64,000 bases of DNA, taken from assembly GCA_905116865.2 (NCBI GenBank), contig CAJHNH020000557.1, positions 463,476 to 527,475 on the forward strand, written 5' to 3'. Numbering within the stretch: position 1 is the stretch's first letter; each line of letters starts with the position of its first letter. Under the pieces are notes generated by a model that made no database searches, was not told where the DNA came from, and worked only from the letters and a program-made list of their open reading frames with translations. Position numbers and translations under genes: made by a program. Below are positions 9,501 through 29,246 of this stretch, piece after piece. The DNA comes from Candidula unifasciata (lineage: Eukaryota > Mollusca > Gastropoda > Stylommatophora > Geomitridae).

Positions 9501-11273
9501 ATCACCTAGAAGTGCCAATTGTTCTATGAAATTATAGATCTGGCACCATATGCTCAGTGTGATAGAAGAGACAGTGTACTTTGGTCAAGTGACCAGAAGA
9601 GAGTTATCAATGACTAGAAAGATCGGAAGGTGGAAGAGTCAGCGGCAGGCGGATAGACAGAAATGATAGTTAAGATGGTGGCATGTGGAAAAGACAGCGG
9701 CAGGCGGATAGACAGAAATGATAGTTAAGAGTGGATAATGAACAAATCAGGCCAACTCCTCCACTTCTTCTTCTCCATGTTCACCAACTGTAATCTCAAG
9801 CGGAAAGTTCTGGTTGTTTGTCTAACTCTGGCTTTAGTCTTGTTCCATATGTTGAGTTTTGCATGTACAGGCGGATAGCCAGATGCACTTCGACTCTTGT
9901 CGACTTTGTAAGAAACAGTCCTAATTAGTAGTTTTTGATGACATGCTTATCTTATAGGGAGGCACTGGGTCTATTCCCTCCACCCCCACACAAATTGAGA
10001 CCTGGGACCAATAAGTGGAAATGAAAATTAACCTCATCTCCCAAAGTGAGACTGTACTTTAAGTGTGGCATTATAAACCTTTTAAAACAGTAATATGGAA
10101 AAACATAAAGGAATCAATGAAAATGTAACAATATGAATACAAAGGACAAAGAGAGATTCAAAGCACTGAGAAATTTGTGGCATTCAAGAGAAATTAAATC
10201 AGGTAGCAAATATGGAATTCTTAACTCTAACGTCAAAAACCACAACATACTTTCTCAGCCGCCTTTTCAAGGGTGGAGACTGAAGTAGTATTATGGAGCA
10301 CAAATAAGCACGACAGTAAAACAATTGCTAATAAATTACAAACATAAAATGATTTCTAATAAATTACAACCAGATAAAATGATTACTAATAAATTACAAC
10401 CAGATAAAATGATTATTAATAAATTACAAAGATTCACTAACTGGTGCCTGTGCCAGGACTATTTTCTGCCAAGGACTTGCTACAATACGGTTAAAGTAAC
10501 AAACCTGTGTTACTGAAAATGTGAAATGTAATTTGAATAAACGGTTTGGCTTCTTCTCCCTACAGCTGCATCAATACTGTAACTGCGAAGTGAGAGACTT
10601 CCACTTTGAGAGATTTCCTGGCCATGTTTCAACAGTTTCCAACTTCGCCTGGCGCCCTATAATCATCCATCAGATACTAGACGAGTATGGATCTGTCCTG
10701 TATGTCGAGCCCACAACGAGGCTCAAAAGTCCGAATTCACTCAACTACCTGCGTATGCGTGGTTTAAAGAGCTATTTTGTGTGGGATCCCCTCACATTTA
10801 CCTCGTTGGTTGCTTACACCGACCCGGACATGTTTGAGTACTTTAATGAAAGCAGGTGTGCGTTCAAAGACTGCAGCTTGATTTCATCAGAAGCAGTGGC
10901 CGTGTACAGAACGGAGGCAACCTGGGTGGAACTTATGAGGCCTTGGTTGGTGTGTGCCTTAAATGAGCAATGCATCGCTCCAACAAATGCAAGATACTCC
11001 GGCTGCATCGAAATTCGACACCCTCACACAACCGGCTGTCACAGATACGATATGTCAGCCCTCAGTATTATCCTCAACCGTGCTGTCCAGTACACGATAG
11101 ATTCGGAGCAGATGGTATCATTCAGATTAACATACACAGACCTAGAAGAGGTTACCTACTTTCCTGAACAACCCTGGGCACATACGCAGCTGTTTCTGCT
11201 CTTAGTGACACCCCTGTTGTTTGTTTTAGTACATAAAATGTTTTGTAAAAAGAGACGAACCTGTAGGTTATAA
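6401..11273 (+). CDS. DUF1647-family membrane protein, 3' part of gene
   Basis: Three exons (6401-6535, 8628-8765, 10566-11273) join in phase 0 to give 326 residues and a stop at 11271. Reading gives LPPLVTGITSSQFYQ, then LKLIVYDLG, CNCEVRDFHFERFP, NFAWRPIIIHQIL, and GSVLYVEPTTRL. This is the motif order I know from the DUF1647 (PF07801) group, which looks like a Golgi or ER glycosyltransferase fold. Several cysteines (CALNEQC, HTTGCHRYDMS) suggest a lumenal domain. The C-terminus has a hydrophobic segment (LFLLLVTPLLFVLV) and a basic end (CKKRRTCRL), suggesting a C-terminal membrane anchor with a short cytoplasmic tail. The 5' exons are not identified. The enzymatic function is unknown. Family assignment is from memory of motifs, not a search. 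Confidence 0.75.
6511..7215. repeat. 43-45-bp minisatellite made from an exon-intron boundary
   Basis: The unit is CATCATCCCAGTTTTATCAG then GTAAGTTTGTTCCATGAGTGCA. The first three units are 45 bp. Later units are 43 bp and degrade (CACATAATCCATTTTATCAG). The first unit overlaps the last nine codons of the DUF1647 exon. About ten clear copies run to 6965 and more decayed ones to about 7215. Confidence 0.9.
7543..8075. repeat. 51-bp minisatellite, 5.4 good copies plus decayed ones
   Basis: The unit contains GTGTTCCTGTCTTATCATTC and ACAATGTTCTGTCTTACC. Copies alternate between GGACAGTG/AGACAGTG and AGACGGTG, hinting that a two-unit block was amplified. The 51-base period keeps frames open on both strands. 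The predicted peptides are repeat artefacts. Array material continues in degenerate form to about 8075. Confidence 0.9.
8121..8350 (-). mobile_element. SINE family A copy
   Basis: It carries the family A blocks TTCTGGCTGTTTGTCC, GAGTGTTGTATGCACATC, AATTAGTCGACTCTTA and AGTGGGTCTATTCTTGTT. It lies in the second intron of the DUF1647 gene, head to head with the next copy. Confidence 0.8.
8384..8503 (+). mobile_element. SINE family A copy, 5'-truncated
   Basis: The sense 3' half includes CTGTAAAACTGATGTGCACA, CAACCAAGACTTTCAG and GACAGCTGGTGAAC, followed by an AGAAGAAG tail. Together with the copy to the left it forms an inverted pair that could fold in the pre-mRNA. Confidence 0.75.
8628..8765 (+). 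CDS. DUF1647 gene, middle exon
   Basis: This 138-base exon encodes SALIYVIGYLQF, then HPNLKLIVYDLG and QSSRARQL, and ends at a GTAATG donor. The acceptor at CAACCGAAG is chosen because it is the AG that gives phase 0 with the previous exon. It has a modest pyrimidine tract, so the 5' boundary is less sure than the 3' one. Confidence 0.7.
9073..9373 (+). mobile_element. SINE family C copy with perfect 16-bp target-site duplication
   Basis: The element (about 9089-9357) starts with a tRNA-like head (TGGTCGAGCAGCTAGACGC, then GGTCGTGGGTTTGCTCCC). It ends in a T-rich CTTTACTTT tail. The direct repeat TATACAAAAGAAACAG flanks it at 9073-9088 and 9358-9373 without mismatch, so the insertion is young. 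It lies in an intron of the DUF1647 gene. Confidence 0.9.
9374..9575 (+). mobile_element. SINE family C copy, older and degraded
   Basis: The blocks AAAGGTCTGGAGTGCAAACC, AATGACTCTGGCTTATAGGT, CTGGGACTGGTATGATGTTG and ACTACATCACC match the neighbouring copy with many changes. It begins immediately after the right target-site duplication of the younger copy. Confidence 0.65.
9763..10012 (-). mobile_element. SINE family A copy, diverged
   Basis: It starts CACTTCTTCTTCTCC, followed by GCGGAAAGTTCTGGTTGTTT and later AGGCACTGGGTCTATTCC. The middle is rearranged relative to other copies. Confidence 0.65.
10013..10565. other. Intron sequence with a short 30-bp tandem array
   Basis: Non-coding AT-rich intron. 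Around 10340-10440 a 30-bp unit (AAAATGATTACTAATAAATT core) is repeated about three times. The acceptor CTTCTCCCTACAG of the next exon ends at 10565. Confidence 0.7.
10566..11273 (+). CDS. DUF1647 gene, last exon
   Basis: This 708-base terminal exon follows the strong acceptor TTCTCCCTACAG. It encodes LHQYCNCEVRDF through the C-terminal hydrophobic anchor and KKRRTCRL, stop TAA. It holds most of the conserved domain. No AATAAA immediately downstream was seen; the next region is SINE and LINE sequence. Confidence 0.85.
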   Translation: MHQYCNCEVRDFHFERFPGHVSTVSNFAWRPIIIHQILDEYGSVLYVEPTTRLKSPNSLNYLRMRGLKSYFVWDPLTFTSLVAYTDPDMFEYFNESRCAFKDCSLISSEAVAVYRTEATWVELMRPWLVCALNEQCIAPTNARYSGCIEIRHPHTTGCHRYDMSALSIILNRAVQYTIDSEQMVSFRLTYTDLEEVTYFPEQPWAHTQLFLLLVTPLLFVLVHKMFCKKRRTCRL

Positions 11274-11359
11274 ATTGCTGAAATTTAGTCAATAATTATT
11301 ACATATTCATATTTTATGAACTTATTGTTGCTTATAATATTTGGAGCCCAACTGAACTC

Positions 11360-11472
11360 TTCCTTCTTCTTCACGTTTATAGCTGTAACTCTGGCAGAAA
11401 GTCCTAGTTGTTTGTTCACTTCTAGATCTTGTTCCAGGATTGAGTTTTGTGTGCACATCAGTTTTACAGATA
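11360..11472 (-). mobile_element. SINE family A fragment
   Basis: It runs from CTTCTTCTTCACG through AGAAAGTCCTAGTTGTTTGT to GTGTGCACATCAGTTTTACAG and is cut there by LINE sequence. Confidence 0.7.
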
Positions 11473-11477
11473 TGCTT

Positions 11478-12542
11478 TACTGTCTCAAAGAGTCAGATGG
11501 ACAAACTAGATCATTTACAGAACACAGCTATGCGGGTCATTCTGTGTTACACCAGAGACACCCCAGTGGTGTGTATGTGATACATCCTTGGTTTGCCGAC
11601 TGTTGCAGGTAGGCACAAGCTGCTGCAGGCCAAGTCATATCTCAGAGTAGCTGCAGACACAGATAACTCTTTGCACAAAGCTCTGGGCGCAGTTAAGTGT
11701 CACCGGCTGATAAGAGGAAAGTCATGGATGACTCAGACAGAAGACCCAGACAGGTCTGCAACCTGAAGGAACATTGGGCAAGGAGAGGAATAGATCAGAG
11801 TGCCAGCGGAACAGAATTGTGTCGAGTCATAATCACATTGAGCAGGGAGTGGCCAACAGGTGCCATGGAGATGAAAATTCAGCAATTAATTCAAGATAAT
11901 GCTCCTTCAGAGGATATGATTATTTATACAGACAGTTCAGTATCAAGAGGCAAAAGAAGTGCTTGTTTTTTTTTGGGCAAAAGCCAGTTTGGTGCAGGAG
12001 AGCCTAGCATATACCACAATATCCAGATTTAAGAATGGAGGCGGAGGCGGTCACTGCAGCTTTCCGCTGGCTGGAGAACACAACACATATCGTCATTGTT
12101 ACTGACTCAGAAAGCATGTTGAGGAAGGTAAGGACAGGCATGCCTCGTGCTGAGTGGCATGCTTCGCTTCAAAGGTCACGGGTGAGGAGCATTGTCTGGA
12201 TTTTTTTCTCTGGGGTCCTGGAGTGCTAGGAAACAAACAAGCAGACAGACTGGCTGTGCACAACTTGGCAAAATGCTGATACTTGATATGGCAGACGTGG
12301 TTAGGGCCTTGTGGAAGACAGTGTACAAGACGGAAGAGCAAATGGATCATCAGTCTGGTGAGAGTGATGCAGCGGGGATTGGCGAAGGGATCTGGTCGAT
12401 ACTCGACTCTCAGAGGAAAGGCAGGATGTACGTATAATCAGAATGCTGTTGGCACCATTAGTATTAGAACTCTGCGCTGGCTGCTGAAAATGTGGTCGGA
12501 GCATTTATGGGAATGCCCCAAGTCCTGAATGTCGGTTTTGTA
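11478..12542 (+). pseudogene. Decayed non-LTR retrotransposon (family L) with RNase H remnant
   Basis: Pieces of a pol protein appear in shifting frames. QMDKLDHLQNTAMRVIL resembles the end of a reverse transcriptase. An RNase H domain follows: IIYTDSSVSRG (first Asp), MEAEAVTAAFRWL (Glu), VIVTDSESML (second Asp) and GNKQADRLA. These are the expected acidic residues of RNase HI in order. Stops and frameshifts interrupt all parts, so it is inactive. The last 250 bases, with VVRALWKTVY-like coding and a GAATGCCCCAAG end, recur at 57488, 4558, 16875 and other sites. The clade is uncertain (I-, Jockey- or LOA-like). Confidence 0.75.
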
Positions 12543-12549
12543 ATTGACC

Positions 12550-12632
12550 CAACTCAGATCTGGTTTAATTGTATGCAGGCTGTTGGTACCTTGCCTCTCA
12601 GCCAGATGCATTCTGACTTGGCAGGAAACCTA
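12550..12632 (-). mobile_element. SINE family A fragment
   Basis: It contains TGTATGCAGGCTGTTGGTAC, CTTGCCTCTCAGCCAGATGC and ATTCTGACTT, the central part of family A. Confidence 0.6.
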
Positions 12633-13299
12633 GATCCTATCTATATTTGCCAAACCCTCTGGCTGAGAAAATGTTGCTAGGGCGACTACAGAGAGGTGTA
12701 CACATGTCCAGACCAGGGTGTTCGGGGTCTTAGTTTACTACCGCATACGGTTCAGTTCCTGTGCATCCCCAGATCTGATCAGTGGCATGGAAGTCACCAT
12801 TTATTAGTAACTAAAGTCATGCTTTTCTCAACTTCTGCTCCAATCACTTGTTGCATCAACCCATTCTACTACAGTTATCGTCTGTTGTTTATAGTTAACA
12901 GAAATACTGTAGAGGCATTAAAACTGCCTGTATTTAGCACTTCTATGTATGGTGCATGCTTGGGGGTCTTTGAGCCTGAGGATTTAAGGCTACATGGCTT
13001 GTGGTGACGCCACAGACTGATCAAGTCAAGATTTTATTTTCACCTCCTACACTAAAAATCCACGATTCACACCCAGATCACCTGCACGAGAACCAGCATT
13101 AACAGTTCAGCCAGCTGCTCCTCATTATTAAGCAATATCTACTTCATCTAGAACTAGTTACAGTAATTATTGTCAGGGGTTAAGGAAAGGAGTTCAGCTT
13201 TCCCACATACACGGGTGTGTTTCTTTGCGCTTCTTTCTAAGCATTTCTCCCACATCCCTGTTCCACCTCTTTTGTTATGGACCAAACATTACGTATGCC
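12633..13299. other. Non-coding, nothing recognised
   Basis: Mixed-composition sequence with no supported exon or array. Confidence 0.45.
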
Positions 13300-13492
13300 C
13301 CTTATATTATGTATGCCCCTTCCATTCAATATTTTCATGAGTTGCTGTAACACTTTCAGCTCTCATCTCAAAACTCGTTTCCTTGTTTGGCCACACCCAT
13401 CGCAAACATGACATCTGCATTGCCTGCAGTTTCTTTATCATCCTATTTCTCACTGTCCAGTGATCACATCCACATAGATGAACAAGCCACAC
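13300..13492 (-). pseudogene. Possible LINE-derived coding fragment
   Basis: The open frame reads LCGCDHWTVRNRMIKKLQAM and then QMSCLRWVWP. It resembles the region after the polymerase in LINE proteins (pattern GCxxWT, KKLxAxxMxxxR). It is short, isolated and unsupported by flanking pol sequence. Confidence 0.4.
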
Positions 13493-13791
13493 AACTTATC
13501 AGTAAGCAGATATCGTTTTGGTAGATGGTGTTATTTATTCCTGAGTAATTAGTATGTATTCAGGCCATACAAGATTTGTGCGAGACCCATAACAAATTCC
13601 AGGGATCAAGAGATGAGGAAGACTCAGGACGCACACTGAGAAAATCTGTTAGCAAAATAACTAGAATCTCCTTGTATTGGAACTCAGTGTAAAAGGGATA
13701 AAGGCAGGCCAAAAACAAAGAATAAAAATGATATGGAAGACACTACATGAGTAGCACATGTACAGGGCAACCTGGCACAAGGGCAATGTTT

Positions 13792-13875
13792 AAACCAGTG
13801 TTTCTCAACCTTTGTGTCATGACCCACCAAGCCTTTCTAAAATTCTTACCCACCCCCATTGAGAAACACTGGTTT
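13792..13875. mobile_element. Tiny hAT-like terminal-inverted-repeat element
   Basis: AAACCAGTGTTTCTCAA at 13792-13808 is the perfect reverse complement of 13859-13875. The CAGTGTTTCTCAA start is typical of hAT-superfamily termini. The whole unit is about 76-84 bp, so it is an internally deleted MITE. The flanks give no clean 8-bp target duplication. Confidence 0.6.
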
Positions 13876-13911
13876 ATATCCGGCCCAAGCTACTGGTCAC
13901 TCCATAACCAT

Positions 13912-14013
13912 TTCGTGGTGCCCCAGTATAACAGTGCTAGTTGTGCCCCAGTATAACAGTGCTAGTGGTGCCCCAGTATAACAGTGCTAGTGGTGCCCCA
14001 GTATAACAGTGCT
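13912..14013. repeat. 25-bp tandem repeat, 4 copies
   Basis: The unit contains GTGCCCCAGTATAACAGTGC. Confidence 0.9.
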
Positions 14014-14269
14014 ATACGGCTGAACAGGGTTTCTTGTCCTTGAGATGGCAATCCTACAGGCTGCAATCTTTGGTCAAAAGTAAACTCATAAGGAAGATAG
14101 GTCAGAATTATGCCTCACATGTAGTCTGAGATTATGTCAAAGTCAGCAATACTGTCTCCACATTTGTCATTTTTCTGTGTCAATAGACTGAAATGAGGTC
14201 TAAGTCAGTTATACTGTCTCCATATTTGTCACTTTTCTGTGTCAATAGACCGAGATACATAGGTCAGTA

Positions 14270-14960
14270 ATATGTTCCCCAGTTTTGATGTCATTGTCAA
14301 CAAACTGATTAAATCTACAATACAAATATGTTCCCCAGTTTTGATATGTCATTGTCAACAAACTGATTACATCTACAATACAAATATGTTCCCCAGTTTT
14401 GATATGTCATTGTCAACAAACTGATTACATCTACAATACAAATATGTTCCCCAGTTTTGATATGTCATTGTCAACAAACTGATTACATCTACAATACAAA
14501 TATGTTTCCCAGTTTTGATGTCATTGTCAACAAACTGATTAAATCTACAATACAAATATGTTTCCCAGTTTTGATATGTCATTGTCAACAAACTGATTAC
14601 ATCTACAATACAAATATGTTCCCCAGTTTTGATATGTCATTGTCAACAAACTGATTACATCTACAATACAAATATGTTTCCCAGTTTTGATGTCATTGTC
14701 AACAAACTGATTAAATCTACAATACAAATATGTTTCCCAGTTTTGATATGTCATTGTCAACAAACTGATTACATCTACAATACAAATATGTTTCCCAGTT
14801 TTGATGTCATTGTCAACAAACTGATTAAATCTACAATACAAATATGTTTCCCAGTTTTGATATGTCATTGTCAACAAACTGATTACATCTACAATACAAA
14901 TATGTTTCCCAGTTTTGATATGTCATTGTCAACAAACTGATTACATCTACAAAAAAAATA
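14270..14960. repeat. 56/58-bp satellite block with two unit types, 12 copies
   Basis: Units carry CCAGTTTTGATATGTCATTG and AACTGATTACATC (type A, 58 bp), or a 2-bp deletion with GATTAAATC (type B, 56 bp). In order they read B A A A B A A B A B A A, with CCC/TCC variants. The two types are mixed as in a higher-order repeat that is still turning over. It lies just beyond the 3' end of GAPDH. Confidence 0.9.
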
Positions 14961-15916
14961 TTTTCTCCAGTTTTGACTTGTCACTGCTATCAAACCACAC
15001 CCAATCCAGAAGCAGAGACATTTTATCAACTTCACGCACACTCCACGGTAAAGCAGAAAAGAGCAATGGTTAGTAATTTAATTTTATTAAATTAAACAAC
15101 ACACTCATTCAGTTCACGATCCCTGAGTTTCTTTCAAACAGCTACAACAAAAAAGTTAACTATCCAACTGCTATAAGAGAGTAAATAAACATGCAAAAAC
15201 AGGGTCAAGTATTTGGAAAAAAAATTACCAGAATTATGAATGTACCATAAGTAAGGAACAAGCAGACGTTCTGGTCGGCTTCACAAGACAGATTCTGATG
15301 ACACATCACATGTGTGAAGACCATCTCTAATCTTTCAACCTGTCAGGACCATGTTCAGCATGTACATCATATGTTCTGATGTAACAAAACAGGAATACAT
15401 TTGACGTATGTTTAGGAAAAAATGTTTAAAAAAAAACAAAACAAAAAAACTCTGCAGACATGATAACGTGATATGTGTGGATTAAAGGTTAAACTGTGAC
15501 ATGTGCTACATCTTGATTTTCAAGAAGCTTTAACTGCGATGTGCGTGTGTGTCATTTGTTTCAAAATGAAATAATAAACTGCAATTCAATATGCAGGCCA
15601 TAGCGATCGATAAAAGTAAAAAAGAAAAAAGTAATCCACTGCCTTCCTGGATTACCTGAAAACACTAAAAGCTACTCTACATAGTAATTAGAAAAGGAAT
15701 AATGGAAGCATGAATAAATGAGTATGCACCTCTAGAAACTTTCCCCACTGGTTATCTCTGGCTACAGCTAATTCTGAAAGTTCAAGCACAACACTGCGGT
15801 ATTCCTGCAAACAATCTCCTGGGCAGAAGCAGCAACATTATTATTAATCACATAATCTCAGGCAGCTCAGGCTGCATGTCTGAAAGCACAAGTGAAGGCA
15901 ATGCACCTGGTTATGT
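14961..15916 (-). other. Probable GAPDH 3' untranslated region and 3' flank
   Basis: This follows the GAPDH stop on the - strand. A candidate AATAAA on the - strand lies at 15083-15088, which would make a 3' UTR of roughly 830 bases. No coding sequence is seen here. Confidence 0.5.
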
Positions 15917-25994
<10,078 letters not shown>

Positions 25995-26092
25995 TTTGTT
26001 TATGTGTCTGAAAGGGAAGAAGAAAAACAAAACGATAATAAATATCAACAAGTTGAACATTATTAATATTTTGATTATCATTTCTGTAGGGA

Positions 26093-26792
26093 CCACAGTT
26101 TCGGAAATTTGCTATCTTTTCGACAATTTCCGTTACCATAGAAACCGTTTAAAACTTGTTTCGGAAATGTCGGCTGGGGTTTCGAGATGGGTCCTAATCT
26201 CTCATGAAATTTTGCCATTGGTGTGATTTTCACCCACTCTAAATAGCTGAAAACGGCGGGAAGGAACCCGATTAACAGCGCATGTCTACGACAGCCGGAC
26301 ATTCTCTGTTTTTCTGTTAGTCTATCAGTTTGATTGAAAATAGCGGTAAATTCGAGGTTGGCTTTAGGCTTAAACATTACCAGTTGTGGTAATGCTAGTT
26401 ACAATTGAATTCTCCGTCCAATTTTACATTTGCATATTAAATTTTTTTTCCCGACTCTGGCTGTTTAGATTTACAGTGACATTTTTTAGGCAATCGCATG
26501 CGGCTGAGTGAGCTGAGTCTCACTGCCTGCCATCTTGTCCAATGACAGTCCAATGTCAACAAAGCCGATACAGAACTGCGCAGTAGGTTGCGCAGTAAAA
26601 AACTTCTTGTTTCTGGGTCACAAGTTTTAGCGGCTGTTTCTTACATCTCATCTCCACAAAAACCTACATATCTCAGCTCAGAAATGACATACAAGCCTAA
26701 ATGAGGTACCATTGGAAAGAGATTGTTTACAGCTATCTAACTGTGCTGGTTTTATTGGTGTAGAGGGCATTTTAAAAATTTGACTGAAGTAG
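26093..26792 (-). mobile_element. 690-bp dispersed element, copy 2
   Basis: This is an inverted copy of 2397-3086 and lies in the 5' UTR intron of GAPDH. It is fuller at the interior end than copy 1 (extra ATTACCAGTTGTGGTAATGC). Substitutions are spread along its length, so the copies are not recent. Confidence 0.8.
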
Positions 26793-27416
26793 CTAATTTC
26801 TGCACTTTTGATAAATCAAATCCTGTTGGAGAACATAAGAAGATCAGATGTGCAGAAGGCAGACTACCCATCCCAGTCAGCATGGCTCTGGAAGATGAAG
26901 AACTAGTCAATATGAATGTAAAGAAAGTGTACTACAACAATCACTGAAGTAAACATTTGTTGTCAACCTTCGTCCTGAGACTTGCCCGGTACTGCCGCCA
27001 TTACAGCCACGGACGACCTTGTCTTCGCCAAGTTATAAAGTTAAGGACAAAATCCTGGCGACATGATGGCACTTAAAGAGTGATAGAATTCCCTTTCTAA
27101 TGTTATCTTCATCAATCAAGCACATGAGAGTTGTATTTGCTGAAACATCTGAAGACTTTTACCTGTTTAATAGATTGGAATTGTGATGTCCTTACGACAC
27201 TTTCTAAGCTGGAGCGTGGGGTCAGGTCGACCCAACCTCACAAACGCAGCTTTTTATTTCACGGCTGTCAAATTGCGTATATATTTTCTTAACGTAATTT
27301 GTTTCACTAGCACAAAACACGGTTAGTTAATCTGTTGTTAAAGATTCTTGAGTTAAAAAAAAAAAAACAAGGAAGATATATATGATATCAAACGACAAAA
27401 CCTTGGTTCGACTTAC
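26793..27416. other. Remainder of GAPDH 5' UTR intron
   Basis: No exon or array was seen. An A run lies at 27356-27366. Confidence 0.5.
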
Positions 27417-27500
27417 CGAGCCGGTTAATGTAGCAGAACTGAAATCGGAAGTCCAGGGTGCGCATGCGCCGTCAAACGTCCGCCTGAATGTACCTGAGTC
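27417..27500 (-). promoter_or_regulatory. GAPDH: Probable GAPDH untranslated exon 1 and core promoter
   Basis: On the - strand TTAACCGGCTCG precedes GTAAGTCG, a near-consensus donor, which suits the acceptor at 26008. A GCGCATGCGC palindrome (NRF1-like, 27460-27469) and CGGAAGT (ETS/GABP-like, 27446-27452, + strand) lie within it. Both are usual in housekeeping promoters. The transcription start is not determined; SINE sequence begins near 27498. Confidence 0.55.
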
Positions 27501-27925
27501 ACCTTGCGGATGAGGAGCCCCCGTGGAGAGGTCCCAGTAACCGCGTTTAGCCTCCAGACTATGGTAGTCTTGGTTTCAGCTACGAAAAACACACAGAATG
27601 TTTGTCACAGTCCCTTGTGGAAAGATTGACAGATTGCTGTCCCAGCATATCCAGCATACACACGCATTAAAGCGTACGGTAGCCATCCGAAGTGCTAACA
27701 CAAACAGTCCGACATTAGAAATACAGTTCATCATTGATGGTAGCAGAAGTCAACAACAGATCAGCAGTTGCTTACGCGATCAATTTTAATCACATACAGG
27801 CACCACCAACATTGCGACAACCGGAATCGCGCCATGTTCTGAATCTACAATTCACCACATTGTGATTAGATCACCACTATATTGCGACCCCGGCAAAAGC
27901 CTGGGTGGCGCTTCGAAATAACGAA
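27498..27925 (-). mobile_element. SINE family F copy split by a family D insertion
   Basis: The left part (27498-27572, GCGGATGAGGAGCC, GTGGAGAGGTCCCAGTAACC) and right part (27876-27925, TATATTGCGACCCCGGCAAA) are adjacent in the intact copy at 41700-41912. Between them lies a family D repeat (27578-27858). The family F element is therefore the older one. Confidence 0.75.
27578..27858 (+). mobile_element. Dispersed repeat family D copy, nested
   Basis: It matches 22689-22930 closely: AAAACACACAGAATGTTTG, GTAGCCATCCGAAGTGCTAA, CATCATTGATGGTAGCAGAA, GCGACAACCGG. It interrupts the family F SINE. Confidence 0.8.
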
Positions 27926-28730
27926 AAATTGGATAGGGACGACTTTAGTTATAAGTGAGTCGAGGATCCTTGGAATTTGTTAACTCTTCATGTTTTGAGG
28001 TGTTGTTTCATGAGCTAGCACAGTCTTTGTCAACAGTTTCTTCCGTGTCTTATAGTGTAACCTAGAGACTTCGTGGAACCCAGGTTAATAATTTAAACCG
28101 GCCACGATGCTGATTTAAACTGCTGATCTTCGGCAGCTTTGCAGTATGTTCCCTCCAGGATTCAATGCGCAAAATTACCTATTTAACGGCATTGTGAAGC
28201 ACGTCTATGCCAGCTTAGAGTACGAGATAAAAGACATAACCAACTCCTCATGGGAACAGTCAGTATAGGGACCCTGAAGTAGCTGCTGCATCGAAGGACT
28301 GAGCACACATGGGAACGCCTAACGTACAGTGACGTTGACTGCAATAACACAACGTAAAATAACTCTTCAAGGGGGCATAATCGAAAATATACAAATCCGG
28401 GTAAACCCCGTCCAACCGTAAAAGTTATAGTGAGGCCACCAAAGCCCCAAATATTTCGAAAAAACATGAAGTCCTGGTCAGGCAGAGACTGATATTTGAC
28501 CTAACTTTTGGGTCATCAGTCAAATGTCTAGTCAAAGTTCACTAAAGAAGTAAGCAATCGACACCCAATAGATGATGTAGTCAATAGTTTGCTCTAAAAG
28601 TCTAAGGCAAATTTTTAAAACTCGATCAATGTTTACACCCATGACGATCATGACGACGGGTTCATGTGCTAACCATGTACCACCCAAACACACAAGAATT
28701 GATAACGAGTCGATGAATGAGATAACTATT
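27926..28730. other. Non-coding, nothing recognised
   Basis: Mixed sequence upstream of the GAPDH promoter region, without supported exons. Confidence 0.45.
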
Positions 28731-28734
28731 CATG

Positions 28735-28865
28735 ACTGATGTAACTATCAGGAATGATGTAACTATCAGGAATGATGTAACTATTCATGACTGATGTAAC
28801 TCTCAGGAATGATGTAACTATTCATGACTGATGTAACTATCCATGAATGATGTAACTATTCAGGA
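28735..28865. repeat. Tandem repeat of about 20 bp
   Basis: Repeats of GATGTAACTATCAGGAAT and GATGTAACTATTCATGACT alternate. Confidence 0.85.
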
Positions 28866-29246
28866 CGAAATTACTTCGAAGAAAATGAGTGGAAACGATC
28901 GACTTTCGGCTGTATTTAAGTGTGTGAATGTGTGTGTGTATGTGAAAGAGAGTTTTATGCATGTGTGCGTCTGTGAAATTGGCTTTACTATTTGTGCCCG
29001 GATACAGGCTAGAAAACAGGTTTATCCGCATTCCCAGCTGTTGTTTGTAACTTTTAGACAATCTCCTATCTGGGGATATCGTTGTATTCGCAGTACTGGT
29101 AATTTAAATAACAATATCCTGTCCACCCCATCCGGGTTATACTTAGGATATAGTTTTTTTTTCATTTCAGTTATGGATATTTAGGTCTAAATAATAATAT
29201 TTTCCAGTCTATCTCTGAGGATATTCTGTGGTGCTTGTGTCAAATG

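Noticed and set aside
28735..28865. Regular short repeats as a CRISPR-like array
   Set aside because: Units are head-to-tail without unique spacers, and the DNA is animal nuclear.
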